64,000 nucleotides of DNA from Turnera subulata. Its lineage: Eukaryota; Streptophyta; Magnoliopsida; Malpighiales; Passifloraceae. Shown here in pieces: positions 37,343 through 48,435 of the stretch; within the stretch, counting starts at the first letter, position 1, and each line of letters starts with the position of its first letter. The stretch spans positions 68,878 to 132,877 of the forward strand of contig JAKUCV010001458.1 in assembly GCA_028386065.3 (NCBI GenBank), in the 5' to 3' direction. The position numbers were made by a program, and so were the translations under genes. Below the pieces are notes generated by a model. The model was not told where the DNA came from. It was given only the letters and a program-made list of their open reading frames with translations, and ran no database searches.

Positions 37343-38239
37343 TGTGAATACCCGACCCAAAATCACTTGGGCCTATTCACCTATTCCTTTCACCTTCTTC
37401 CTCGGGTCAATCCCACATCATTGGAGTCGCCACCTAAGTTTTATTAGGGACAAAACTTATGAAAAACCCTCAAATGACTCCTTAGGCAACATGGTCCTGA
37501 CGAACCAAAGATATGGGATCGGGGGTTCGTCACGGATGGGAAGGTGTTAGGCACCCATCCATGTTAGGTCGAAATCTTGTGCAATCAAAGAGAAAAATGC
37601 GCCTTGTGCAAGTGTGCAAGTATGCAAGTGTGGAAAACAAACAAAAGGGGGAGGAAAAGACTTGGCTTGCATCCTGTTATGAGACCGAGACTACCTACGT
37701 ACCCGAGTGATCGGGGTCAAAGCCACGTAGTTCTAAACATGGCACACAGTGGCCACTTACATCATCAAAAGCACCAGCAATCAATCAGCCAGAATCAATC
37801 AAAAAAGGGTTTAGGATTACCTTATGTAGAGTGATAATTAACTCTGATTTTCTATGAAAATCAGAGCTAAAATTGATCTGCAAGAAATGTGTTAATGGGC
37901 TGCACAAACTCTGGAGAATAATTAATTTGGATCCTCAAACTCATTCCTAACCCAACAATAAATCATCTCATTATAATTGGGTAAAAACAAATAAAAAGGC
38001 CCAAATATATTTTAATGCAAATGAACCTTATCACATGTTTTATCCTAAGGTTAAATCATCTCATTAATCCTAGGATTTAAGTGCATAGAGGTTTATGTCA
38101 TCAAAACACATTAATTCTACTAAATTAAAATTCATATCATGCTTGAACCTTAGACCAAATCATCTCATTGATCCTAAATCTACACATGTACAAAGTCGAA
38201 TTTAATAAAATTTCCGTGGGTCAAATTTGGGTGTTTACA
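37343..38239 (-). repeat. 3' LTR of retrotransposon 2, internally deleted
   Basis: Matches the 5' LTR except that 43579-44270 of that copy is represented by only three bases (37830-37832). The missing part contains the TATA box. Outer segments are exactly 487 and 407 bp in both LTRs. Confidence 0.88.
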
Positions 38240-38650
38240 GATGCCCCTCGTTGATGAGTCCTTATGAATTAAGGACGAAACAACCTAAGACAAGAACAAC
38301 CAAATTTGAATGATTGATGCTTGTGGTGTGTACCATGGGTTGAAGCATTCCATGCTCTGCTCCGGGAATCATCTCATCCCGAAGGTTTGAGGGGCTGGCC
38401 CTCAGTTTCTAGGAATCATCTCATTCTAGATTCTTGAGAATCATGTCATCCCGAGATTTGAGGGCCTGGCCCTCGGTTTCTGGGAATCATCTCATCCCAG
38501 ATCCATGGTTGTCGGAGATCATCCCATCCTGAAGGTTCGGGATTTATCTCCTTGGGGAAACTTTCCTTTTCTTGAAAATCTATCATCCTTACCCTAGAGG
38601 GATTTTTCTAATGCACTATCGGCACGGTACCCTAAGTGGGGTTTGGTTAC

Positions 38651-39000
38651 GTATTCTTACTTCAACCAGGGTGTTTCGCCTCCATACCATCGTTGGTCTT
38701 TCTTAGAGGGACATAGTCAAAGAGACTAAAAGGGGTGTCAAGAGATCTTATCCACGTATTCTTACTTCAACCAGGGTGTTTCGCCTCCATACCATCGTTG
38801 GTCTTTCTTAGAGGGATATAGTCAAAGAGACTAAAAGGGGTGTCAAGAGATCTTATCCATGAGGATATAGCCAAGCGACTAAAAGAGGGATCAAGAGATC
38901 TTATCCATAAGGATATAGCCAAGCGACTAAAAGGGGATCAAGAGATCTTATCCATGAGGATATAGCCAAGCGACTAAAGGGGGATCAAGAGATCTTGACA
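38651..39000. repeat. 105-bp and 48-bp tandem repeats in retrotransposon 2
   Basis: Two 105-bp units start at 38651 and 38756 (gtattcttacttcaaccagg...). They are followed by three 47-48 bp units starting at 38861, 38909 and 38956 (gaggatatagccaagcgact...). The short units share gatcaagagatcttatcca with the end of the long ones, so the array grew from a common core. Confidence 0.82.
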
Positions 39001-42000
39001 TCGGAGGCTTAACATGCCCCTTTATCCATAGCTGGACGTCTACTCTATTTCTCAAGCTCACCGGTCCATAATCAACAAAGGTTCGGGTACCGTGCCCCTA
39101 GTATCATTTCATAAAAGGGTTTGGCCTTACAACTCATTTTATAGAGAATGCCCTAACTCATCAACAAAAGTTGGGGCTTACATCTCCTTGAATGCCAAGA
39201 CAACAAACAACAACTAAAAAAACTTGGGCCTTATATTTTCTCAAGAATGCCCAACATCGATAAAAAAACTGGGTGCCGCCGTGCCCCTAGGGTCTGCGGG
39301 TGATTATAATGTCTACATCTCGAATGCGGGCGTGGCATGCCCGTTATTCTACATGTAAAGTCATCTAAAGATTCGGGCATGCCATACCCCTCTAGTCATT
39401 AACCCCAAGAAATGTAAGTCTACATCAAGTGATGAATTTAAGATGTTGTCACTTTCATTGATCATTTATCCTCAACCAAGTCTACCTTCTCAAGGAATCC
39501 ATGTTCTACATGTAAATGATGCATGGGCATGTCTAAGTGTGTCGTCTTTTCAATGCATGGGTATGCCCCTAGTTTCTACATGTGAGTTTATGGATGCAAG
39601 TGCTTGTGACATGTTTCTCCCTTTTCTCTCTTTCCTCTCTCCAGGTGCAAGTGCTTCCTAATTCTACGTGATGTGTTTGTTTCTTGAATGCAAGTGCTCT
39701 CTACTTCTGCATGGTGTGTTTGGGTGTAAATGCCCCTAATATGATGTATGAGCATTGAAAATTATTCGAGCCAAAGGTGGAAGTTAAGAAACTTGAGAAA
39801 AAGCAAGTTATCCCATCAAAAGCACATAAAGTCTTAAAGAGAAGGATTCCCAATGACTATGAACTCATCAAATGCTAATTGCGACCCCAAGGGTGAGTTT
39901 TGCCAAAAGTTTTTTATGGACGAAAATCTATCTAATCAAGGCAAAGGGGAATGGATGAGTGGATATCCCCTCGAGAAATAGACAGAGAGGATGCCCCCAG
40001 ATACTTATATAACCCCTTTTGTTGATGATGACATGGCCAATGGAGTGGTCTATCTTTGATGAGTAGTCCTCGCAATGTAGAAGGATGTGGTCTGGTGTAT
40101 GGATTCATCATTGTTGGCTACTATCCCCATTTTCATTTTTTTCTTTCTGCCCTAACTTTTGCCTAGGCCGCCCTTTTGGGTTTTCAACCTAGCAGGCATG
40201 TCCTAACTTTTGCCTAGGCCGCCCTTTCGGGGTTTTCAACCTAGCGGACTTTTCTTTTTTTCTTTTTCTTTTTTTCCTTTCTTTTTTCAGGGATAGCAAC
40301 CATTAAACTTGTGCTCGGTAGAGACTACTCAGGTCAGGCATACTCGGATATTCATTAGGGGGTAGACTCTCAATCTTAATCGTCTAGCAGAGCTGTGTCT
40401 ATAAGATCATTGGAGAGATGTGCTTCATGATGACCGGATTCAAAATGAGTTTCTAGAGAGATGGGCTTGACTGACATCTACAACCTTTACATGTCCGAAA
40501 AAAAGGTCTATATGATTACAAAAGAGACCCGAATACAATCGACTGTGTAGCATGTATATCTAATAATGACTCCAATCTTTCCATTGAATCAATCTGGGAA
40601 CCAATAATAGACCGAGCCCGTTGCCGGATTACCTATGTATCTGTGGATGTGGTGTCAGGTCTGAGATGAGGGTGTTTTGTGGAAGGTTGAAGATAGTAGA
40701 AGTTTGCGAAAGGCTGAAGGTAGGGGGTGCTGGTACAATGATGTTTTAGTGGGAGGCTAAAGGTAGCATGGGAACACTTGTCTTCTTCATTACAATTTAT
40801 TCTTCCCAATTTCAGGAAATAGATGATGAATTATTCAAGCACTAAGGGTCACTTTTCTTTCCTCGTTTCTTTTTCTTTTTTCTTTTTGGTTTTTTTTCTT
40901 TTTACTTTTTTTTTGGTTTTTTTTCTTTCCTTTCATTTTCCCCCGAGGAGAGTGACCCCTTTTGAACAAGTGCAATTGTATAGGGCTTTTTTAGGAAGCG
41001 AGATTCATCTTTGGGAAGCAACTCTTCTAGACAAGTGTTCAAGGTAGATGTGATAGGGTCAACATGGGTGTCGGGCTAGATAGGTGTTCAAAGGTCAAAT
41101 CGGGTAAGTGTTCGAAGGTCAGGCATGGGTAAGTGTTTGGAAATCGGTGTAAGTAAGGTTGGATTACATCCTTAGAATCAGGTCTTTGTAGTTCGTTTCA
41201 TGGTCCCCAAGATTGATCCAATGGAATATCATGAAGTCATGTACAAGTTATCCCATATACACAAAAGATAAGGGAATCAAAATTTTAATCCTTATATGAA
41301 AAATTGAAGTGTAAATGATGACACTATTGATTGTTGGACATAGAATTTATCCCTTCCCCCCTTGGCTTGACTCAACTTCTAAACTTTAAAGAACAGCTAT
41401 ACCACCTCTCTCGATCCTCGGTCATCATTTTATCTATGCCTAGCAATTCACTCTATGGTCCTCAGTTAACCCCCACTTGTATTTCTTGTCCACCCATCGG
41501 AATGCATCATCTCCATTGTCATCTTCACCATCGTCTCCGAACCTTCTCCCTTGTCTTCTTATTGCGTTTCCATCATCGTTCTCACCGCCATCTTCATTGT
41601 TTTCCAATTGCTAGGCCTCGCATCTTGTTCATTTGGGAGGGTCCCATGGCAATGTCTCTATTCGATACCCCAATTTTGCTCATCCATTTGTCTTGTCAAG
41701 TTGGTCCCTCATTGTATGGCTCTTCCTGGGCTTGTCATCTTGGCTCATAAATTCGGTTCATAGGTAAAAATTGGGGCTTATATCTGTCTTTGAAGAAGGC
41801 CCAATCAGGTCACCTCGTCTCTCCTTCTCCTACCACGAATACTGGGACTTACATCATAAGAAAGCCTAACCAAGTCATCCCATCTCCCCTCTTCCGCCAT
41901 AGATGATGGGGCTTACATCTTCTGTCACAAGAAGGCCCAAAGTCACCTCGGTGTTTCAAGTTGATGCTTCTTCATTGACTCTGCCTTCCTCTTACCTTTC

Positions 42001-43071
42001 ACCTCAGGATATCTCCATGGTTCCCAATGTCTTTCCTATCCCCCTTTCTCGTCGCCTTGTGACGTAGCCATCATCCCTAATATCTTCACCATCCCCTTTC
42101 GACTAAGGCACTACCCACCCCTGGTGTCCTAAGGGTTCAATTCTAATGATAGAGTACATGGTCATCAGGGATCCTAGACTTAAGCTTCGTTTTCTTTGAA
42201 AATATTTGGAAATGGTGGAAAATATGATGGGATACATTTGCAAAACACGTTTCTTATCCTTTTAAAACATCTCTTTGAAGACTTAGGCCTAAAAGATGGG
42301 GATTTAAAAAGTGAGACACCCTAGCTCGAATTTGTGTTTTATCCTTTGAAGAACGTGTAATGCAATGTTCAATGTATGCAAATGTAAATTCCCTAAACAA
42401 GGTAGACTGGACATAGAGGACAACTGGGGAGACAACACCAAAAATTTATCATCGGTTTAAACATGCATACCTAATTCCCTAGGGTTCCTTTACTAGACTC
42501 ATTGATCCACACTATGCAATATAGCACCCTACGCAGAGTTAGCACGGCAGTCCCGCTAGCCGGTTAGCGGACGGGGTCAATGGGCAGCGTCCCTTACCAG
42601 TGCGGGGCGGGCCCAATGAATTTTTTTTTCTATACTATTTTCTATATATATTTTTTATGGATTTTTTATTTATCAAAAGAAAAACACATTATTTACACAT
42701 ACTCAAATCCGCAACAATAATCATACAAAATGCACGTACCACTTATTGATTCATAATGCATGAGATGCTCATGGTATGTAGCTGGTTAGGGGCCAAAAGA
42801 CTGCCGCTAGAGAATAGGTTGACCTACTCACATGTGATAATGGATATCGCGTGAGGTCCGAGGCCAGTTAATCCCCATCATTGCTAAGCATTGAGAAACG
42901 GGTTCATGCAAGCCACCATCACTTAAAGAAAGTATATGGTGGACTTGGCTTCCCTCGCCCTCTTAAGGTAAAGGCTTCACATAAATCATCATGAATGCAG
43001 GGCACTTATGATGACCAATAAAAAGGCACACAAAGCTCTATGATTGCACAAGATTTCTTAAACCCACTACT

Positions 43072-43089
43072 TCCCCAGTGGAGTCGCCA
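43072..43089 (-). other. Primer-binding site of retrotransposon 2
   Basis: In minus sense TGGCGACTCCACTGGGGA, two bases after the 5' LTR. It is identical to the primer site of retrotransposon 1, although the LTRs are unrelated. Confidence 0.75.
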
Positions 43090-43091
43090 AC

Positions 43092-44677
43092 TGTGGATAC
43101 CCGACCCAAAATCACTTGGGCCTATTCACCTATTCCTTTCACCTTCTTCCTCGGGTCAATCTCACATCATTAAAGTCGCCACCTAAGTTTTATTAGGGAC
43201 AAAACTTAGGAAAAACCCTCAAATGACTCCTTAGGCAACATGGTCCTAACGAACCAAAGATATGGGATCGAGGGTTCGTCACGGATGGGAAGGCGTTAGG
43301 CACCCATCCATTTTGGGTCGAAATCTTGTGCAATCAAAGAGAAAAATGCGCCTTGTGCAAGTGTGCAAGTATGCAAGTGTGGAAAACAAAGAAAAGGGGG
43401 AGGAAAAGACTTGGCTTGCATCCCGTTATGAGACCGAGACTACCTACGTACCCGAGTGATCGGGGTCAAAGCCACGTAGTTCTAAACATGGCACACAGTG
43501 GCCACTTACATCATCAAAAGCACCAGCAATCAATTAGCCAGAATCAATCAAAAAAGGGTTTAGGATTACCTTATGTAGCCCTCCTCTAGCTCCTTGCAAT
43601 GGGTCGAGTTCTACACCCACCTTCTTGCCACTCCTTAGCTCTATGGTTGATTCTCTTCTTGATTCCTCCTTGCTAGACTACTGCTTGATGCTCCCCACAA
43701 AAATCCTCCAGAGTTTCTGCTTTAGAAAATATTTCTAAACTTGGAGAAGTAGAGTTTCTCCAAGCAAGAAGAGCTTATGGGTGTATATGTGAGAAAGATT
43801 ATGTGTCCCTTGAAATGTGTGTGAGGGGTCCTATTTATAGTGCTCTGGGAGCCTAGGGGCGTGGGCTTGCTTAATGGTGAAGATTATGCCCGAAAATCCG
43901 GCCCAAAACCGCGTGGGATCGAAAAAGAAACAAAATCGGAGATTTTCGGAGATCCTGGGCACCCATGACCGCCATGGCCGGCGGTCATGGCTTGGATGAT
44001 CGCCATGACGGGCGGTCATGGCCACAAGACCGTCAGAGCTTGGCGGCCATCCCGTGATGACCGCCGGGCCCTCCCGTTTTTGTGCGTTCTTTCCTTTTTT
44101 GCTTCTCGATCCCCCTAATTCAGCTCTGATTTGATCATACCGCGTAATCAACCCCCAATCTACCCAGAATCACTCAATTACTTGATTAGCACTCCCCCAA
44201 ATCATTCCATAATCAAAAAATTACACCTTAACACCCAAAATCATACCAAAAACACAAAATCTACTTAAATGATAATTAACTCTGATTTTCCACGAAAATC
44301 AGAGCTAAAATTGATCTGTAAGAAATGTGTTAATGGGCTGGACAAACTCTGGAGAATAATTAATTTGGACCCTCGAACTCATTCCTAACCCAACAATAAA
44401 TCATCTCATTATAATTGGGTAAAAATAAATAAAAAGGCCCAAATATATTTTAATGCTAATGAACCTTATCACATGTTTTATCCTAAGGTTAAATCATCTT
44501 ATTAATCCTAGGATTTAAGTGCATAGAGGTTTATGTCATCAAAACACATTAATTCTACTAAATTAAAATTCATATCATGCTTGAACCTTAGACCAAATCA
44601 TCTCATTGATCCTAAATCTACACATGTACAAAGTCGAATTTAATAAAATTTATGTGGGTCAAATTTGGGTGTTCACA
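43092..44677 (-). repeat. 5' LTR of retrotransposon 2, full length
   Basis: 1586 bp. In minus sense it begins tgtgaacacccaaatttgac and ends ggtatccaca. It carries a TATA box (CTATAAATAG, plus-strand positions 43831-43840) and a GC-rich leader-like block at 43960-44070 with repeated ggcggtcatgg. Confidence 0.88.
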
Positions 44678-44940
44678 CCCGTCCATAGGAGTAAGCTGAC
44701 TCACCTCAGACCACCAGGTATTAAAGGAGAACGCACCGTCCCTCAAAGGCCGAAATCCAAACGGACTTGCAAACCATGTTGCCCTTGCGTGATTGCAGAA
44801 AAAGAAGAGGTGTTCGATGGTTTCGTCTTCCTCATCACAGATCCTGCACACCCCAGATGAACATATTTGTCGTTTCATAAGATTTAACTGGGTAGGGAGA
44901 GCATTGGAGATCACCTTCCAAAGTTCTTTGCCAAAAGATT
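44678..44940 (-). mobile_element. LINE remnant, zinc-binding reverse-transcriptase tail part
   Basis: The upstream half of the same LINE frame, on the far side of retrotransposon 2. It reads KELWKVISNALPTQLNLMKR, then a zf-RVT domain with CRIC and EHLFFFC (CxxC...HxxxxC), then WWSEVSQLTPMDG. Skipping the LTR element and one target-site copy, this frame continues directly into LVHLCWEIW at 37331. To the right the LINE stops at about 44940, so it is 5'-truncated and lacks endonuclease and polymerase domains. Confidence 0.83.
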
Positions 44941-45012
44941 AATACTACACCACGGGTGATTTAAAAAATATAATACTATGCTACGTGCATCACACATAAA
45001 AAAAACTAGTAA

Positions 45013-45055
45013 GGTAAAATCCAGCATTGCATCACAAATGTTTTCAGTGTTTTTT
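45013..45055 (-). repeat. Inverted repeat arm flanking the LINE/LTR nest (right)
   Basis: Reverse complement of 36378-36421 with one extra T in the ggatttta block. Outside the arms both flanks are A/T-rich without further clear match. Confidence 0.6.
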
Positions 45056-45327
45056 CTCTAAAAAAATTAAAAGAAGAAGAAAGACAAACGGAAGGTTGCT
45101 CCACCCTCTCTCTGTTACTTGAGTTTTTCATTTTCACGATAATTTTTTTTACTCATTTTGGGCCACGGCTCGTCACGTGTATCGACACTAATAAACACTC
45201 CCTGGACTGCAAAAAATTAACTGAATTGCCACCAAGTGACGTTTCACAAAAACCCTGCATCTTCTACTGGTAGCCGTCGCGGGTTTAGCTCTGGGGGCCG
45301 AATTCTGGGTGAGAAAACGGAGCGGAG
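45056..45327 (+). promoter_or_regulatory. Upstream region of the S15a gene
   Basis: Spacer of about 270 bp between the transposon island and the S15a start codon. It includes TTTTGGGCCAC at about 45156-45166, a site II-like motif common in ribosomal protein promoters. The exact transcription start is not visible. Confidence 0.4.
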
Positions 45328-47222
45328 ATGGGGAGGAGGATATTAAACGACGCGTTGAGGTCAATAGTGAATGCAGAGAAAAGAGGCAAAGCTACGGTGG
45401 AGCTGCAACCCATCTCCACCGTCATGTCTTCTTTCCTTAAGATCATGAAAGATCGAGGTAAATCCATTCCATCCCTTCCCTGTGTTTTTTTAAGCTCTAT
45501 GGATTCGTGCGAGTTTGTTCATGTCAGCTAGCATCTCTTAGATTCACACGGTTTGTTCTCTTACATTCGGGATGATTGAAGCTTATGGCGTTCCCTATTT
45601 TGGACATTCGATGTTGGCTTAGCCCTGAATCTCATAACAATCAAACCCGTCAAATTTAATTTTGTATTTTGCGAAATACCTTGCCACGCATAAGGAAACT
45701 GATACAAGTTTAGATTTATTAGTGTAGTGGAGACCAATGTCCCTGCTGACTGGTATGTATTTGAAAGTATGTGTCCTTGAGTTAGATGATGAGGATAGAA
45801 TTACTTATTAGCTAATCGTTGATTATTGTTGGGATTTATATCTGTTAATAGGTAAGTAAAGAGAGAAAAAAGAGGGCAATGCTTTGCTTCCATCAGAATG
45901 TGTTATGTGTGGTGCCAAACTGAATGATCCTTATGTTAATTCGATTCGAAGCAGGAGTTGGGAAGTTGTTTTGATAGGGGGAAAAATGGGGGCTGGGAAG
46001 ATCTGCTTCCTTTTGTTTTTTTGGTCTTGTACTTTTAATATCAAAAGAGAAACACAGGGAGAGCTAATGAACGAAGGAAGACCATCTTCTTAGGTTATAG
46101 AAGGTCTTTTCATATATATTTGCAGCTGTCACGTTAGGCTCACGGATCAAACAAAGTGTAAGCTTGTTAGTTTTTCGGTGCCTTAATTTTGCCAGCTTGT
46201 TTTTTATAATTTTCCCCTCAACCCCCGAAAAGAAAGAATGGAGCAACATGCTTTTAGCTGGTTTGTACACTGGAAATGGACGCGGAAAGGTTTTTGCATA
46301 ATGTGCTCTTGCCTCGTGTATCCCCCCTGCCGAGCATCTCTTCTAATTGTTTTCGGGATGGCTAGTCGTTGTGCTATACACCCACCGTCTTTAGTGGGAG
46401 GGAACAACCAGAAAGGCAGGGAATCATGACTTGTCTTTGGTTCTAAGCAGACTACAAGAATAAGAACTCCCTTACCTTTTTGGCTTGTTATTTCATTTCC
46501 TTGATAAATGAAGTAAATGGATTGGGGTTCCTTTTATTTGCTCTCCTCTCACCTGTCTAGCCAATGCAATTTAACTCTTTGCCTTTATGAATATTAAGCT
46601 AAAGATAGCGGTTTTCCTTTTCTTGGACAGAATGTTTATAAATACTTCATTGGGCATGAATAAAGACATTGGTTCTGGGATCATGTTCTATTAAGATCAT
46701 TTTTTCATTAATATTCTGTTAAGGATATGCTTGAAAACTTGTGGGATGCTTTCTTTTACCTTCATCTCTTCTAATGCTTTGCTTTTTTCTTGTGTCATCA
46801 TGTTGTGGGTTCAACATGCACCATCTTTTTAACTTCCCTCAACTTTCTTAGGATATATAAAGAACTTTCAAGTTTATGATCCACATAGAGTGGGAAGGAT
46901 AACAGTTGAACTACAAGGGAGGGTAAATGATTCCAAGGCACTGACTTATCGGCAAGACATCAAGGCAAAGCAGATAGAAGCATACACTAAGCGAATCCTT
47001 CCTACTCGTCAGGTTGGTTAAAATCTACTTCAGAGTATTTATTTCTAAATAACAAAATACAAATGAGTTTGCTCTTTATCTGAGGATAGCATGTTCGTAT
47101 TACTGGAAATTATTCTCATGCAGTGGGGTTATGTGGTGATCTCAACTCCGGATGGTATCTTGGATCATGAAGAAGCAATTAATAGGAATGTTGGTGGTCA
47201 GGTCCTTGGTTACTTCCATTAG
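45328..47222 (+). CDS. RPS15A: Ribosomal protein S15a (uS8 family), divergent S15aB/E type
   Basis: Three exons: 45328-45457, 46852-47012 and 47124-47222, with GT-AG borders and a continuous frame of 129 residues plus stop, a normal S15a length. The sequence starts [20 protein letters not shown] and continues with [20 protein letters not shown]. It ends [20 protein letters not shown], then [12 protein letters not shown]. Residues such as RILND (standard copies have VLND) and the [12 protein letters not shown] block look like the S15aB/S15aE subgroup. From memory that subgroup replaced the lost mitochondrial S8 in flowering plants, so this protein may work in mitochondrial ribosomes; that is inference. 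The first intron is long (1.39 kb). In Arabidopsis S15aE (At4g29430) also neighbours an F-box/LRR gene. Confidence 0.93.
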
Positions 47223-48435
47223 ATGCTTATCTTGTCTTTTGACAGTTCTGGATGGGAGAAGAGCAGAAGAGTATAGTTTCTACCAACTTCCAGTGATGTC
47301 TATGTATGTTTACTACAGCGACAGTTAATGGTACCAATAACTTGTTCTCGTGCATGTAGGATTGATCATGTAATTGAATGTCTGAGCACGTTCTCAAATT
47401 TTATAAATGATGAGGTGCCAGGTTCTGGTCTGAGTTCCACATACAGACTGTAACTTTTAAGTTCATACTGGCTATTTGGAATTTGATGTCTGAGATGCAT
47501 GGTCGTTTTTTGAAAAATTTTGCCTGTCGCGTAAATGGTCACCCCTGATGCTTCCACGTCTTGGTGCTTGGATGGGGGACTCAGCCTACCACCCTAGCGA
47601 CTCCTGAAATCAACTCGAGTAGTCAAGTGTTTGCACTTCCTGTCGATCAGTTGTTGCTTCCCTAACAACTTAAATGGTTTCTATTTGTCTTTTATAAGCG
47701 ATGTACTTGAAGTGGGAGCGAATATTGTTCGTCCATCCAATCCTAGTTTGATCTGGTTCTCGTCCACCCAACCAACTGGAAGTGTGAGCAAATTTGTTTA
47801 CTCTTTCATCAAACGATGATTTCTCAAAAAGTTGTGAGAATACGTTAATGGATAGTTTCTTATCAAGCCTATCACTAGATGTGTGCTTCACCAGCGGCAT
47901 GTAAATCCTGACTAGTGAATTCCACCATGCTGCCCTCTATATTGGATTTGTAGTCCACCATTCAAGGACTTGCAACCTGTCACATTGATTGCAACCTGTC
48001 ACATTGATTGGTAGAAGGAAAATTGCACACAATTTATAAAGCGTACAATGCTTCCTTTTTGTAAATTTTATTGTTAAATATCTGTAAATTAATGAGTTTC
48101 CTACAGATACAAGATTATACAACTGAAACGAACACAATATATTTACAGAAGGTCTCTCTCTCTTTTTCTTCGTCAATGAATACAACATACTCGCAGAATT
48201 CTGTTTGTATATGCCTAGGGATGATACGGACGAAGCCCTCAGAGATCACAGTCAAAGACCACCTTTCTTGGTCATATATCCAATAGGATTAACGGGGACA
48301 TGAGTTGGCTGGCCCCCCGACATCCAGGAAGTCTATTTATACCAACAGACAAGTACAAAACCTATATTGCTCAAACCAGCAGCGACAGATATGCTTGATT
48401 GTCCTAATTCTTCAAATATAACTTGGAACGGCATA
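47223..48435. other. Intergenic region, S15a 3' side to F-box copy C
   Basis: Convergent interval. It holds a perfect 19-bp tandem duplication gcaacctgtcacattgatt (47972-48009). No recognisable gene or transposon end. Confidence 0.45.

Larger units (their letters stand above)
37343..44677 (-). mobile_element. Non-coding (LARD-like) LTR retrotransposon 2, inserted in the LINE
   Basis: 7.3-kb element in minus orientation with TG...CA LTR ends and a perfect 5-bp target duplication cccgt (37338-37342 and 44678-44682). The right (5') LTR is 1586 bp (43092-44677). The left (3') LTR is 897 bp (37343-38239) because 692 bp are replaced by 3 bp. The matching parts are equal in length (487 and 407 bp) and differ at about 25 positions, near 3 percent, so it is older than retrotransposon 1. 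The primer site is at 43072-43089, and a short purine run GAGGGGCA precedes the 3' LTR at about 38240-38250 (minus sense). The 4.85-kb interior has no gag or pol frame; its longest frames (for example 41331-41750) are low-complexity. Confidence 0.9.

Noticed and set aside
41331..41750. 139-codon frame inside retrotransposon 2
   Set aside because: His/Leu/Ser-rich with no gag or pol motif, and on the opposite strand to the element.
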